Shown here: one piece after another, positions 46,901 through 60,900 of the stretch
Layout: each line of letters begins with the position of its first letter
Position numbering within the stretch: position 1 is the stretch's first letter
From: Cryptomeria japonica
Lineage: Eukaryota; Streptophyta; Pinopsida; Cupressales; Cupressaceae
Length of the DNA: 64,000 bases
NCBI RefSeq assembly: GCF_030272615.1
Contig: NC_081413.1
Location: 603,074,709-603,138,708, forward strand
Reading direction: 5' to 3'
Position numbers and translations under genes: made by a program
The notes under the pieces: generated by a model
Told to the model about the DNA's origin: nothing
The model's input: only the letters and a program-made list of their open reading frames with translations
The model's database searches: none

Positions 46901-48143
46901 GAGATTTCCATTTTCCGAAGATAATAATGACTTAAAAAACCTAACTGCCTTTGAAGCAATGTCCTCTAGCTCTATTAATAAATTCCCATTCTGACATTGA
47001 ATACAAGATATCCTATTCTTACATCTTTTAATCTTAGTTGAAGAATGAAAATTTTTTGTGTTCCTGTCACCATCTGAAAGCCATAACTCTCTAGATTTCT
47101 GTCTCCAATAGATTTCCTCTCTAGCTAACACCTCCTCAAGCTGTAATTTTAGTGACTTCAATTCATCAAAAAATTGTGGCACCATACCATGTTGAAGCAC
47201 ATGAGTATTAAGACACTCAATCATATCTTGAATCCTTTGTTTCTCTTGAAAAATGTTCTTAAAATGCGAGATATTCCATTCCCTAATATTCAATTTCAAA
47301 TAACTTAACTTCTTAGCAATCTGAAACATATGGGACCGAAAACAAAAAGGAGTAGAATTCCACCATTTCATAAGCAGAGGCAAAAAGGAAGAATCCCTAA
47401 ACCACATGGGCTCAAATTTAAATGGAGACTTAAAAGAAGCCTTATCCTTAATAACTAAAAGAGAAATTGGAAAATGATTAGAACCCGAGACCGGTAAAAT
47501 AGAGGAAAGAATTCAAAATCTGAATCAATCCAATTCTCAGATAACAAAAAATGGTCTAATCTGTCAGCAATCTGAGAAAAATCCCTTCTCATGTAACCCC
47601 ATTCTGAGACTTACAATAAAAAAAGCTCATATCAGAAATGAAATCCCCAAAGTCATCCATAATCCTTTTATTAGGGAAAACACCTCCTCTTTTCTCATCT
47701 AAATCAGTGATAGCATTAAAATCACCCCCGAAGATAATAAAGGAACCATGTTTTAAGGGAGAAGAAATCCTCTTTAATTCACCCCATAACTTACTCTTCC
47801 CTTGAATTCTTGATGGAGCACAAATGTTAAAAAGCCAGAATTTAACCTTCAAAATCTTGCTTATAACTAAAGCCAACATCCAATTTGTAGCAGATGCCAC
47901 TAACTGTACCTCAATATTATAATTATTCCAAAGCAGTGCCAAACCTCCTAAAGCACCACAAGCCGGAGAAGAAAGAAAATTCCACCTTCTCCAAGATGAA
48001 AAAACCAAATTAGCAGACTCCTTTGGCAACTTTGTTTCTTGCAACATAAAAATATCACACTTAATTAAGTCCATCTGGGACTTAATTGAGCATCTCTTGT
48101 TAGCGGCATTTAAGCCCCTAACATTCCAAGAAATAATTCTCAT
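43968..48143 (-). pseudogene. LINE ORF2: endonuclease, reverse transcriptase, RNase H
   Basis: ATG at 48143 gives MRIISWNVRGLN, the APE endonuclease start, followed by LQETK and GGDFNAITDLDEKRGG. A stop and frameshifts lie near 47590-47410. The RT shows PNDFTPLFFQKCW, MITIIPKKEDTKTFADFHLI, LKLDMMKAYDRVEW, LRQGDPLSPFLFIL and the catalytic CLFVDDTMLFG. Frame changes near 46010 and 45800 precede the zinc-binding CILCNKNLESSSHLFLHC. RNase H has LNFDGASRGNP, but the usual AEF is AKF (Lys codon at 44229-44227), losing a catalytic Glu. Remnants of its C-terminus run to about 43968. It nicks DNA and copies RNA in place in active relatives; this copy is inactive. Confidence 0.88.
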
Positions 48144-48148
48144 TGTCC

Positions 48149-50214
48149 TCAAGGGGAGGCCGAAGCTCCCCTCTTCCCATTTATCAGAGAATTTTTGCTT
48201 TCCCCAAAGCAACCTTGCAAATTATGTTTCACAGCCCCTGATCTTGTCACATAAGGAATAGTCACAAATCTTTTACTCCTCTTTCTTTTTACACTTACAT
48301 GAGTTAGACATGTTTTCTTAGGCCTACCAAGAGAGACTGAATGCCTCCCTTGCCCACCAGTAGGAGAAAGGAACAAAGCCTTTTGAATTCTAGCATCAAT
48401 TTCCATTTGAGTCTTAAGAATATTTGCAGGCCTACCTCTCCTAGGAGAAACCACAGATGGTGAAAAAACTGAAGTTGTTTGGACAATTGGTAAACTCTTG
48501 CATGAATTTAGAGAAGCCATGATAATTGGATTATCTTCAAAACCCAACTCTGTTGTAGCCAAAACCGTAAAAGGATTAGCAGATGCAGAAATTGGAAGGG
48601 TCAAGTTTATACCCCCCAAATAATTCTCAATTGAACAAACAACTCTATCAGTAATACCCTCATCCATTTGATGTGCATGATTGTTAAAAATATCATTTAC
48701 TTGCTGAACCAGATTCTCATCTGGCATAATAACAGGGACAACCTCTGATGGATTACTATTCCCTAAGGAAGATTCATTAGCCATATTAATTTCAACATTT
48801 AGAGGGGAATTATTAGACACCAAATTCTTAATTTCCTGAACTAAAGAAACATCATTAGGAAAACCTATGGCAGGTACCTGTTTAATAGTTTTCATATCAA
48901 CCATTGCATTTTTATCTAAATTCACATTCTTTGAAGAATCCAAAACCTCCTGTTGAGTGCATGAAGTCAAATTGTCATCGTTACCATTTGTATTATTATT
49001 TGGCATCTTAGGGCAATCTATCATCAATGGATGATCTACTCCATTCATCGGGGGATTACCATCCACTATACCTCCGTTATTAGAAAATGTCTTCGGTAAA
49101 GACGAAAGTGAGAACGAACCTAAAGTGTGATCATTTGGTTTCCCAGAACTATGACACAATGGATTATTTTCAAGATTAATGTGACCCATTTCTACCATTT
49201 TATGCAAAGAGACATTTCCAAATCCTTCAACCGAAGGTCCCACCGACAAACTATCTTTATTAAGGGATTTAGGGACAAAGCCAACAACCTGCTGGTTTTT
49301 CTTAAAATCCATAAGTAACGAAGCATCCAAAAGTAAAGGAGACTTAAGAAGTTCTGTATCTAATTTCTCAATTGAGTGGTGCCAAATACCATCATGAGAC
49401 TTGATATTACAAGTACGGGGGCAAACATTGTTAGGGTTAATAAGAACACAAATTTTTACTAGAACCTTCCCCTCCACAAAGTCCATTTTAGATGTTAAAA
49501 AAGTTCCAATAGTATTTCCAATTTTCTCAAGAACATCTAGATTCATAAATTCAAAAGGAATTTTAGGTAAACCAAACCAGAAAGGAATAAGTTTCGAACT
49601 AGACCAAGAAGGAACAAAAAAAGGTTTCCAAGCTGCAATTGAAATTAAATGTTTTCCAAACCAATGATGTGAAGTTCTTAATACTTCATCTCTAGCTAGA
49701 CAATAATTGAAAATAATGCATATCCCCCCATCTTTTCTACAATTTATGATTAAGCTTTAACAATTCGCTTTCTTATCGACATAGGAACCCAAAAGATCGA
49801 TACAAGGGATAGGAGCCCAAACCTGTGATGAAGAAACCCCTGACAAAATAGAATCAATAGGTATATTACTTACCTTTTCTGGACTAGCTTCCTTGAGGTT
49901 CACATTTACCTTATTTCCCACTTGCTGTAAAGAAATAGAAACCCTAACCGCAGTCTCCTTATTTGCCAAGCCAACAACCCTAGCAAACGTTCACTGATTG
50001 CCGAGACCAAAGACCATTTCCTCAAAAAGCCCTTGATTTGCTTCTTAGAATTCCCTTGATTCACACCATTATTAAAATGCCCTTGAGTGAATCTCCTTCC
50101 ATTGTTATTCTGCCTCCATGCCACACTGCGTCTATTCCCAAAGAAGCCTTGAAAGTATTTTGAAACTGGCCAAAAAATTTTGTTATTTCCTCTCTGGTTT
50201 ACCTGTATTGTCAT
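48149..50214 (-). pseudogene. LINE ORF1 (DUF4283-like)
   Basis: The N-terminal part (50214 to about 49985) is basic and Asn/Gly-rich. After a frameshift comes VSISLQQVGNKVNVNLKEAS and a stop at 49757. The DUF4283-like core with FNYCLARDEVLRTSHHWFG and WSSSKLIPFWFGLPKIP follows, then a 465-codon open frame (49546-48149) that is Ser/Asn-rich and low in motifs. The C-terminus RKRSKRF is basic. The product would be the RNA-binding partner of ORF2. No zinc knuckle is visible. Confidence 0.75.
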
Positions 50215-51250
50215 GTCCTTCCATCTGCTGTTCGTGTAGACCCCCTACAGAACATGAGGCGGGTCTTCCCAGCCCACATCCGCCCATGAACCCAAATGTC
50301 CTCTATCAGCCATGTCTGATCACTATGTTAAATTTCTACTGAACCTATTGTATACACAAATACCCCTCAAATTGGTGAATGGCGTGCCCTGCTTAGCACC
50401 TTAGGTCCCAATTTCTTATCACAGACTACTACAATACTAAATGCAATATAAATATAGCTGCAAACATGCACAATGATTAGACTTGTCGCTAACTATTTCC
50501 TTAAATGTTGGTGCAGCCTCCTTATATTTCCTTTGTATTGGTCAATTTCCCTGTTGCAGTACACCAAGAGTAGCGGCTGAGTGTATACAACAATACCATG
50601 GACGACCATTTGGAGGAAAATTTTAACAAACCCTACCATAGCAGATTTTTTTTTAAAACTCTCCCTACAGCTGATGCTTCAATCTATTCATAGTAGATGA
50701 CAAATCGATCTGAAAATATCAGGGTTTTAGGGCTGGTTAACCCCTAATTGAATAATTAGCTCTTGAAAAATGGATCTGCCGGGGAATCAATTTCCATGGT
50801 TTCCTATAGTATTTCACCATCTTTCATGCAGTTGAAACATTCCTCGCCAAACATGCTTTGGGTATAAGAAGGTATGGATTAGGAAGGCAGACAAGCATAT
50901 TTTCTACATATTCTTTCTTACATATTTTTCACTTTATGTTGATAACCTATTCAAAATTTTATATGAAGTTTCCTAACTCTATTTTTAAAAATTTTCATTG
51001 CCACTAAAGGACCTAGTTTCAACCCTCATGATCTTACATTAATCCATTCCCCTCTTATCTCATTTATAGATCCATACTTCTATATTTACTTACTATTCTA
51101 TATCTTTCTATTTTTGTTGAATATCGTCAAATTTCTATAATTTTACCTAGATCTTGTATAATCATAATCATAATCATATCTAGTCATATTAAATAAAAAA
51201 GGGGAATAATTAACAGTTGCGTCCAACCCTCCTTGAGAATTAAATTTGGA
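50215..51250. other. Intergenic stretch, nothing recognised
   Basis: No open frame above 75 codons with recognisable content and no repeat terminus seen. It may hold the eroded 5' end of the LINE. Confidence 0.5.
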
Positions 51251-52198
51251 CCTAATTAGTTGTTTCCCAAATGAAACGATCCACCAAATTGAAAATGATG
51301 AATAAATACATGTTGAGATACCATGTTGAGATACCAATGCCTATGCCTACAATAATAACCAATGTTTTTACATACACATCCTCTATCATGATTACCGCTA
51401 CACAAAATGGTAATACCATCCATGTTAGTAATGAGACTATTCCTATCAATAAATATATTAATTTTCCATCTTAAATCAATATTCCTTTTCTTTCTCAAGA
51501 CATGCATCAACCATCTCCTCCACCCACTTACCAAAATGTTACACACACCTACCATAATATCCCTTCAAATCCTCCATTAAAATCCATTTTTTCAAGCCAA
51601 TTCACCCACCAATATTGCCATAAACCATTTTTTGCAAAATGTTTCATCTTTATAATAATTTACCAACACGAGTCAATCCCAATCCACTATTCCTTCAAAT
51701 TACACAAGTAGCCCACTTTCCATTGTCATCCTCAAACTAAAATCCCATAAAATATTGAGATACCTCATTTTGTGAAATACAATGGAAAAGGTGGTCGTCA
51801 TACTCATGTCAATATTTATCACTTTATATAGTGACTTTTTGTTTGAACAAAATATCCTTGAATTTTTTTTAATTGGTACATTAATTAATTTGGTGCATTG
51901 CAAACAAAGTGTTAAACATAGTGTTTGATTTCATTGTAGATATCAAAATTTGTATTCACAAATTTCTTACTCTTATCGACGTTGATATTCAAACAATTTT
52001 ATTGGTAATTTACAATCGCCCATTAGAGATAAGTTTTTTCTTATGAAATACCCATGTTTCACACACATATGCATAATAGTATGTGAATATCAATTTCAAG
52101 TTAGTCAATATGAAGACTCTTCATCTATGATTCTAGTTGATAAATCCAAAGAGGCTTATAAAACTTATCAAGGATTTAGAAAATAAAGCAAAAACTTC

Positions 52199-53170
52199 AT
52201 GAAGATAAACAACCATTCTTCAAAAAATGTTAAAAGTTACAACCATATTGAAATAGCTTCTATTGTAGCTCACTTTTCTTCCAAACTAAATAATCACAAC
52301 TGCCAACCACTTTATGAGTCCTTAGAATCCATTATGTTTCAATTAACTATTAACAACTTGATGAAGCTTTCCTCCATCCATCCCATAGATACCTCAAAAC
52401 CTTCACCTCCTTCGTTTAACCCAAAGGCCTTTTGTCAATATCATTGTACACCTAGACATGATACAAAGAGATGTATGAATCTTAAAAATTAAATTCAAGA
52501 TCTCATTGAATCTAATACCATACCAAAGGATGGTGTGAATGATAAAGGGAATAAATAGATATAGCACCACTTAATGAAAACTTGCAAAAATTTACCAATC
52601 CTTTGTATTCCATTTTCACAAATGTTATTTGAGCCTAATGATGATAGTTGTATAACCATTGAGAACAAATCCAACCAAGCTTATGATATTGTGAATATGA
52701 TAGAACAAGAGAAACCTAAGCTCTAATATCAGCTTTACCTTAAGTGATGTCTTAAATGCACCTAATGGACCATTATACATTATTTCTAGAATCAATAACA
52801 AACCCACATGTGGGGCGCTTATTGATCCAATATGTATGATGAATGTGATTATAGAATAATATCTTTACACACATGAATTATATCAAGATAGATATGATAA
52901 ATATGAAGTTTTGTTTAAGATTCGGGATGATTTTACTTACCCCACCATAGGTTCTATCACCCTTCTAGTTGAAGTTGGATTTAAATGCTTAGATATTTAT
53001 TTTACCATTATCCCTACCTTAGAATAATTTTGTGTGATGTTGGGTCATCCTTGGCTCACATTGTTGAAGGCAATCCTTTCCGTAGTACACAAGTGTTTGA
53101 AGTTCCCAATTGAAGTACAAGTCAAAACTATACATTGTAGTGGTTTCCAACCCTTTTATAATCATTGAAA
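52199..53170 (+). pseudogene. Gypsy-type gag knuckle and retropepsin-like remnant
   Basis: The first 97 codons end with FCQYHCTPRHDTKRCMNLKN, resembling the Cys/His knuckle of plant Gypsy Gag with an altered first pair. Downstream, frames around 52740-53160 read PLYIISRINNKPTCGALIDP (the Asp in ALID would be the protease aspartate) and VMLGHPWL, a box common at the end of Gypsy proteases. Several stops separate them. A further open frame, 53743-54075, has no motif I recognise. Confidence 0.6.
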
Positions 53171-54414
53171 AATTACACTTGATTACTTTTGGACTTAGAA
53201 ACCTCAACCAATCAAACCTTGGGAAGATGTCTTATTCCTATCCTACCAAAAGTTTAAAGCCTAAAGAATTTATAAGTTAACTTGAGGAAATCCTTTAGGA
53301 TCCTATTCGACTACTACCCCTAAGGATCCTTAGATGTATATGGATATACAAGTGTCTCTTCCTACCCCATAGGTAGCAAGTGAACCACATCCTTGATTGG
53401 GAATCCTCCCTACTCCTAAAGTTCCTATAATATATGTTGTGGTTCCACCTCCAACATCCTATAAAGGAAAAAGAAGAAAATACTTGACATCATCTAGAAC
53501 TCCCATGTCTCTCATTATTTAGAGGTTCCTTCTATTCCTCCTTTTATTCATAGATAAAAGGAAGAAACAAAATTGACATTGAGTGATATCCAACCTCCTA
53601 CAAAAGCTTCAAACCATAAATAATAAAATTGTAGTGCGAGACAAGGCTAAAGACGATGTTGTGCCAAGGCTCATGAACTTGCTATAAGAAGCGAGTTTTC
53701 CCCTAAGAAGTCAAATGTTGAATTGTTCATGCCTTCTCAACCTTGTTATCACACACACCTAGAGAAGAAGCTTACCTTGCCCAACCTTTCCAAAAAATGA
53801 AGTTGTTGATTCCAAGAGATTCTCATCCTCTTATCAAATCACGTATAGTGACTAATTTGGATGATGATCATGATTATATGATTGAAACTATTAAAAATGA
53901 TGATTTGTCTTTGATGTTATCTAAAATGCTAACTTTAGCTACTAGTAATACAAATTGTATTTGTTATCCATCATTAGAGCATGGTCCATGTTTGGCATTA
54001 GATATAGCTTCATCTACTATACTAGCCATAGATCCTTTAGCATCTTGTCCACCATCTCTATCTGATGATGAGTAATATTGGAAGGCATATGATTTGCTAG
54101 ACTAGATTGTTCATGCAATCATGATTTTCTATTTTCTGGTTCCTAGTAATTTCCAAAGGATCTTACTAATCCTAAATGCCATACCCTTTTTTTTGGCATG
54201 CTACTTGTTTGTGTTAGTTATGTTGATCATGTTGCTCAATTTTATCTTGATATTTTAGATTGATAAAATCCTAGGCCTTGGGGACTACCATCTTGCGAAG
54301 GTTGGTGTTGATTTGTTGCTTTGATGTCTTGATTGAAGTCTCTCTTTCTTCTTTTAGTTTATTGAGAGTATGAGCATAAGTTCATACTCTTGCTAAAGTG
54401 AGAGCTAAATGTAG

Positions 54415-54819
54415 TGTAGTAAATTGTATACATTTACAATTTCACACTAAATTTAGACCCACTTTGGTGCTTGTGCCTCATGTTCTTGATTCATATCTAA
54501 TTATGCTCAAATTTGGGACTAATTCTAGAAGATTAGTGCAATCCCATACTTACAGACCTTTTTCCTCGCATAGAATGCAAGGACTGGGGTGCCTAGCATC
54601 TGTATCATCTTAGACTAGGGTTCCTATCACCCTTGTCCAAGCATTTTGGCTACAAATTTGAAATCATAATGATCGACTTTGTGAGTAGCAGGAAAGTGCT
54701 CCTTGATGTCAGCCCTAACAAAAAATTAAAATTGAAAAGGTGTAAGTTGTGTGTAAATATAAATCCCTCTCTCATTTGAACATCTATCTCACACATAAAT
54801 TCAATTCTTATGAGTATTC
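54415..54819 (+). repeat. Gypsy-type LTR segment interrupted by element C
   Basis: It matches the orphan fragment at 41842-42214 and ends at GAGTATTC, where the C LTR begins. The continuation of this LTR is not found on the far side of C at 62168. Confidence 0.7.
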
Positions 54820-56003
54820 TGTTACTACTTATCAAATTGCCATTAGTTTCATATCCAAAGTCATACTATATTCTAGTCGGTGAGTATTGCCGAATCATGC
54901 AGTCGGTACACACAGAGAAGTCGGTATGAACAGTCTAGTCGGTTATTGAAGAAAGCAGTCACAGAACAGAGTATTCACCGAGCTGTTTATCGAGTAAAGT
55001 TTCATGGCTACCGAGTGGTAAAGTTAACTCACCGAGTTGATATTCACCAAGTGAAACATTTTACTAGATACATTGAACCTGGACATGCACATGAAAATGT
55101 GTTACAAGATCGAGGCACATCTAACCATTTTTGCATTGGGAATTGCATTAGGAGATTGTGTATGATTACAAGGCCAATCTAACATATGAGATATTTTGTT
55201 TAGTTATTCATTTGAAGAATCTTTTTGTAAGATCAAAGCAATGAATCAAATCACCGCTGTAAGAGATCTATATATATAGCATGATTCTAGGGTTAGACAT
55301 GATATGATATGAGATGCGATGAGATAGCAGTGTGTATGCATGAAGGAAGACTATTACAGAGACATAGAGAGCTCACCGAGAAGGTTATCAGTGAACTGTC
55401 AAAGAATAGAGTAAACAGAAGGGTTTACCGAGTTTCATTATGGGTTATCGAGGTATGCTACAAGCTAGGTAATCTTATTCAGAGCACATAGAATCTGCTT
55501 TAGCATTTCAGATGTAAAGTTGCAGATATTTGTAATGATTATATTGTAATATTTTGAAGTTGTAAGAGAAACCTTTAACAGGGTAAAAGACTCTAACCAA
55601 GTCTATAAATTGTAAATCCTTTAACCAACTAATACACTTATATAGTGTTGTAAAAATCCTTTAGTAAGGCAGATCTAACCGATCTTAATACTCCTAATAG
55701 GGTAAGCTATCATAAATAGCTAAATGTAGCTCTAACCGAGCATTCTTTATTATTGCAGTAGTGAAGTTGTGGGTGCCATCCCCACTGCAGTTTTTCTCTC
55801 TAACCAAGAGTTTTTGCATGACCAAAATATATGTGTTATGGAGTGAATCATGTATGATTGTTATCTGTTGATTATAGTTTTATTTTATGTTACTGCACTA
55901 TTCTGTTTATGCATAACAGTAAGGTTATTATCAAGGAAAAGTTTTGGAGTACTGATTCACCCCTCCCCTCTCAGTACATTAGCTTTCTATATTGGGCCTA
56001 ACA
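54820..56003 (+). repeat. C 5' LTR (1,184 bp)
   Basis: It starts TGTTACTACTTATC and ends TTGGGCCTAACA. U3 has TTGCCATTAGTT and many CGGT/ACCGAG words. A CAGTTTTTCTCTC block (about 55788) and GATTCACCCCTCCCCTCTCAG (about 55953-55973) take the place of the shared LTR blocks. Confidence 0.93.
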
Positions 56004-56005
56004 AT

Positions 56006-56017
56006 TGGTATCAAAGC
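56006..56017 (+). promoter_or_regulatory. Primer-binding site, initiator Met tRNA type (C)
   Basis: TGGTATCAAAGC, one base from the common TGGTATCAGAGC, two bases after the LTR end. Confidence 0.92.
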
Positions 56018-56065
56018 TTAAATCTTGGAAAAGGGTTTAACTACCTAAAGAGAAAGATCTTAGCA

Positions 56066-57416
56066 ATGGAAGGCTACAAACAATCTCGGAGGATTGTGCA
56101 TCTTCAAGAAGAGCTAGATAATGCAAATCAAGTGATTGCAGACATGCAGAGGCAAATGCAAAAATGTCTGAAAGTAAGGAGAAGATTATCTGATGACTTG
56201 TAGGATTCTCAAGAGCTAGTGGAACAAATCGAGACATCATCTGAGAACAGTATATCTGAAGAGACTAAAGAAATGATTGGAATGTTGAAAGAAAAGAACA
56301 AAGCATTGGATGATCAAATAAAAGCAATGAAAAGAGAACATGAACATTTCAGTACACAAATGACTTAAAATCTAGATGCATTAAGGATAGCTGAGGATAA
56401 AGCAAGATATCTACAAAGAGAGAAACAACAACTTGAAGCTCTAGTATCTGATAAGGATGATGAAATCATAAGGTTAACTGATATTCATCAAAATATGACA
56501 GATCAACTAGGTTATGCACATCATGAAGCAATTCTGAAGAATGATGAAAATCAATCATTGAAACTTGAAGCATCAAGGTTGACTGGTGAACTTGAAACAG
56601 AAAAGAAATCCAAAGAATCATTGGAGAAAAGTTATGAAGCATCAAAGATGTTGGATGAGAAACTAAATACAAGAAGACTCTACAAAGATGGAGGACTCGG
56701 TTACAAAGGAAAAGACTCTACCGAGAAAGGAATTCATACTACCGAGAGAGGAGAATCATCAAAACAAGCTGAAAAAAGGAATAACATCAAAAGGAAGAAG
56801 CCTATTTGCTACTACTGTGGAAATCAAGGTCATACTGCCAACATATGCCAGATCAGAAAAGGTAAGCAACCAAATATCTCTAAGTCCAATGGATATTATT
56901 ATAATTGCAATAAATATGGTCACATACCTAATCAATGTAGGACAAAGTCTGTTAACAACCATCAGAAGGCAAAATTCAAAGGGTTTTGTAAAAACTACAA
57001 TAGATATGGACATAGTACTGAGAAGTGCTGGTTTAAGCAAAAGAACTACATGAAGTATCCACATCGAGCAAACATTGGAGGTTACCAAACTCACATAGAT
57101 CCTTACCAACAATATGCAGCAGTACCATGGGATTACAATACAAGGATATGGTGCGAATGTTGTGGAAGATATGGACATATAAGTGCCAACTATTTTATAA
57201 GGTTTGGAATGAACAACTGGAGATCATGGAGAAATCCCGGTATGGCATGTTTTCATTGTCACAAAGCTGGACATTTAGTTGGAGATTGCAGAGATCAACC
57301 AAGAAGAGACTGAGGAGATAAAAGAAAAATTCAAGATGGTTTGGAAAAAGAAAGAAATTATGTCTGATGAAGAAAGCACCTTACCTACCGAGTTAGGTGC
57401 ACCTATTTCAAATTAG
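56066..57416 (+). pseudogene. Gag-like ORF1 of C (coiled coil plus five knuckles), lightly broken
   Basis: ATG at 56066 (MEGYKQSRRIVHLQEELDNA) opens a long coiled coil with stops near 56201 and 56366. Five Cys/His knuckles follow: CYYCGNQGHTANIC (intact), YYNCNKYGHIPNQC (first Cys missing), CKNYNRYGHSTEKC (second missing), CECCGRYGHISANY (last missing) and CFHCHKAGHLVGDC (intact). A frameshift near 57310 leads to LPTELGAPISN and TAG at 57414. The expected role is RNA packaging and particle formation. The 272-codon open frame 56495-57313 covers the knuckle half. Confidence 0.82.
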
Positions 57417-57940
57417 TCAAGAAAAGGTATGAAGGGACTACATTCTTTAAAAGTTAAATCATAATAGTTCCTATTTTATTACGAACATAATTCAAAATCT
57501 GCATAGTTAAGATGCAATTAGTCAGTTTGCATACTATACAGGAAACCTGTCAAGTCGGTGTATACAGGAAACCTGTCAAGTTGGTTAATAAAGCAAAGTT
57601 GGGTACTTGGTGAAAACAAAAAATGAAGTAAATCAGTAAAAGGTGAACCGAGTGCATTTAATATCTTGACCTAACTTGCACGGAGCCCGATAAGGTATTT
57701 TTGAGTACTTAAAAGTGTTTTCGCGGTCATTATCATTCACCCAAGTTTTCAAGAAGTAGAGAAGAGCAAATCAAAGTGATCAAACTTCATTCAGAGCGAA
57801 TTTCAAGGTATTTACATCAATCTATTCACACTATTTAGCTGGTTTCCGATCTAGTCAAATTGCTAATGTCTACCGAGTGTGAAGAGTAAGTCACTTGTAA
57901 ACCCTAAGGATAACCTGTCGAATTTTACTCAAGATCTACC

Positions 57941-60900
57941 ATGGCACCCAAGATCCAAGACCCTGTAGTTGTCCAAAATGTGGAGAAGACATCTTTGAAG
58001 TATTCCCTAACTCCTAAAGTCACCTCAGAATTGGATGATAAAATTGCATTTTCACTCATCCCGGATCGAGTCTTATTGGTAGAAGATGTCAGATTCTTTA
58101 CCAAGTGCCATGTTGAGGAACTTGGTCATGCAGAGATTAGTGACACTTATGATGAACTATGCACTGACGACAAACTAGATAGTAAATTTGAACATATCAG
58201 AATCAAGGGATTAACTGAAGCCCTAGTCTATCCTTGTGTGTTCAAACCCCAATGGGTTAAGTTTGTATTGAGTAGAGTACATGATGATTTCATGTGGCTA
58301 CAAGAGAAACCGTTCAAGATCACGGAGGAAGTCATTCACCTGATCACCGGATATCCCATCTACGATCATGCTCGTGCACAGAAAATGATATCACAAAAGG
58401 AGCTAATCAGTCTAACCGGAGTAGAATCTGATTACCGAGGACTGAAATTAAATAACGTCACTGATGCTAAACTAAAATTTGCAATCAGAGTTATTGGTTA
58501 CTGTTTCTTCCAACCTGCAAGAGAAAATAGTGTACCATGTGCTGCAGTGGACCTGGCCTATAAAATAGTAACAAAGGGAATGAAAGTAGACTTATGTGAA
58601 GTGCTACTAAAGAACCTATTTGAGAACCTGAACACAATAAGGAAGCCAAAGAAGAACAACTCAGCAAACACACTAAAGTTTGGTTCACTACTTGTATGTA
58701 TGTTTTTCTATTTTGAGAAGTTCTTTCCCTTAGTCGGTAAAGTAGTATGGGAGCTACACCAACCTATCACCCATCAGATCAATGATTACATCAAGAAGTT
58801 AGGAGATAACTTTAATGATTTCATGGATGATTATTTTAGCAAATTCCAAGAGAAAATGCACAACAGGTACAGGATCCCATGATAGCTGGTCAAAAAATAC
58901 AAGGACAATATATGTTTTGAAGTCGACACTGATTATTGCTATGTAAATGCTATTGAACCGAGGATTCAATCGTTGCAACCAATGGGTTATGAAATTGATT
59001 ATGATATCACATAGCAACAAATTGATGCCTATCTATCATTGCCAAGGCATGCAACTGAACTAAGGTATGGAACCTATGAAGAGGTGAAGGAGAAAGTAAA
59101 AATGAGCATTGTAGTTCCTAAGGCTACAAGAAAAGCTACAAAGATGATAAAAGCTTTATCTGAGAAATTCAGAGAAGAATCCTCATTTACAACTATCAAA
59201 GGCAATCTTGCCATTACCGAGGAAGAATTAGAAGCACAGGAGGCTGCAATAACATTGAGCACAGAGTTGCCAAAGGGAAAAGTTCCAAAAAGAAAGAAAC
59301 AGGACATCACAAAGGCCCTGCCGACCCCACCAACAAAGAGACCCAACACTAGAGCATCAGCTGCATCACCAAGAAAGAAGCAAAAGACTATTGCCACTCC
59401 TAAGGAAACTAAGACTTACAAGAAATCTACTCAGAGACTCATTTTGGCAAAAGAGTCGAGTGATACAGAGTCTGATAATGCAAACAAATTCCAGATTGTG
59501 AAGAGCAAAAAGGTAAACATTCACAGTGTTGAAAACTTTTGTGCCAATCTTAAAGAATACAGAGGATTTGCAGGATTTAGATATGTTAAGTATGAGACTA
59601 GGAATAATGATGAGAAATGATAGATTGAAGAAGCTATCATATGTACACTTCTGAAGTTTCGGTTAGCACCATTAGAACTAGCAAAGTCACTTACGAGTGA
59701 ACTCTACTCACATATTGATAACAGGTGGAAATATGCAATGGATTCAGAGAGACAAATAAGAGAAAGAAGTCTTGTCCATTTATTTCCTAACATGTCTGTA
59801 GCTGAAATTAAGGAGCATCTGATCACATACAATTCAAAATTTCTTGTGAAACAAAGAGCCTTAAAATTGATGAATGGGCTATATATTGATGTGGAGAATG
59901 AGACTAAGGCCAAGTGGTAGGAGATCTTCAAACAAAAGGATGTCGGTGAACAATCTCAAATTGAAATTGTTGATGTCACCAAGCAAGATCCAGATGTCAC
60001 CGAGCAAGGTCCAGACTCGGTTGACACTATACAAATTAATGAAGATGTAATGGATGAAGCCACACCGGAGCAGGAAATGATTGAAGGCACCACTTATGCA
60101 AAACTTGTGTCTAGTGAATCGGTCTTAGAACAAGTTCAACCTTATCCGCCAGTGAAGCCACCAGTCCCAACCAAAGCTCCCAAGGACACCGAACAAGTTA
60201 CCGAAGGTAACAAATTTGAAGCTGTAGTAGACACAACCAATGATCAAACGTCTCAAGCACAGACAATCACAACAAATATTACAGCTAAGACCCCTAGCAC
60301 CGAGCCATCCAAAGACACTGCAACTGCTATAGGAATAGTCCAAAGTGTTGCATCTACCGAGAAACCTATCGAGGGATAGCAAGCCTCACAAGCACTTGTC
60401 TTAGTGCCATAGACCAAAGGAAAAGAGAAGAAGGTGAGAAAGCATGGTTTTAAATTTGACTTATCTAAACCGATCATGTTGCCCAATGTTGACATTTCCA
60501 AATTAAAAGGGAAAGCACTCATTGAATTCGGTGAACTATGCAAAGCAAAGGCCGAATAGGAAAAGCAACTGGCCATATAGAAAAAGAACAAGGTACTTCA
60601 AAAGGTTAGGACACTGCTCACAAAAATACTACCATTAGCAACAGTGTCAACTGATGCAACCATCCATATTCAGTTGGATGAACTCCTTAATCAGATTGAA
60701 ACATCTGGAGTTGATGCATCCGAGTACCTAAGCAAGCTCAAGGCTAAAGAGCTCACAGCAAAAATGATAGAGGAAGTCCAAAAATCAATTGCTGTTGACA
60801 AGGTAAAACTTGTCAAATTCATTGTTGAGTTGTCCCCTCAACTCAAGCACATTCTTTATTTATTCCAGAAATTGTGTACATTTTCTTTATTTATTAAAGA

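Larger units (their letters stand above)
43440..50214 (-). mobile_element. L1-type LINE, degenerate
   Basis: Minus-strand order: ORF1 (50214-48149), then ORF2 starting 5 bp after it (48143) with APE endonuclease, RT, zinc-binding and RNase H regions. A T-rich run on the plus strand at about 43405-43436 fits a poly(A) tail. The 5' boundary is uncertain and no target duplication was found. The ORF1/EN/RT/RNase H set is typical of plant L1-like LINEs. Confidence 0.85.
51250..54819 (+). mobile_element. Gypsy-type retroelement remnant
   Basis: Degenerate gag (zinc knuckle) and protease traces on the plus strand end in an LTR-like segment (54415-54819). Stops are frequent and no RT or integrase is recognised. 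The LTR is interrupted at 54820 by element C. Confidence 0.65.

Noticed and set aside
53743-54075. 110-codon frame as a host gene
   Set aside because: It sits between the Gypsy-type protease remnant and the LTR, so it is most likely element interior; no domain is recognised.
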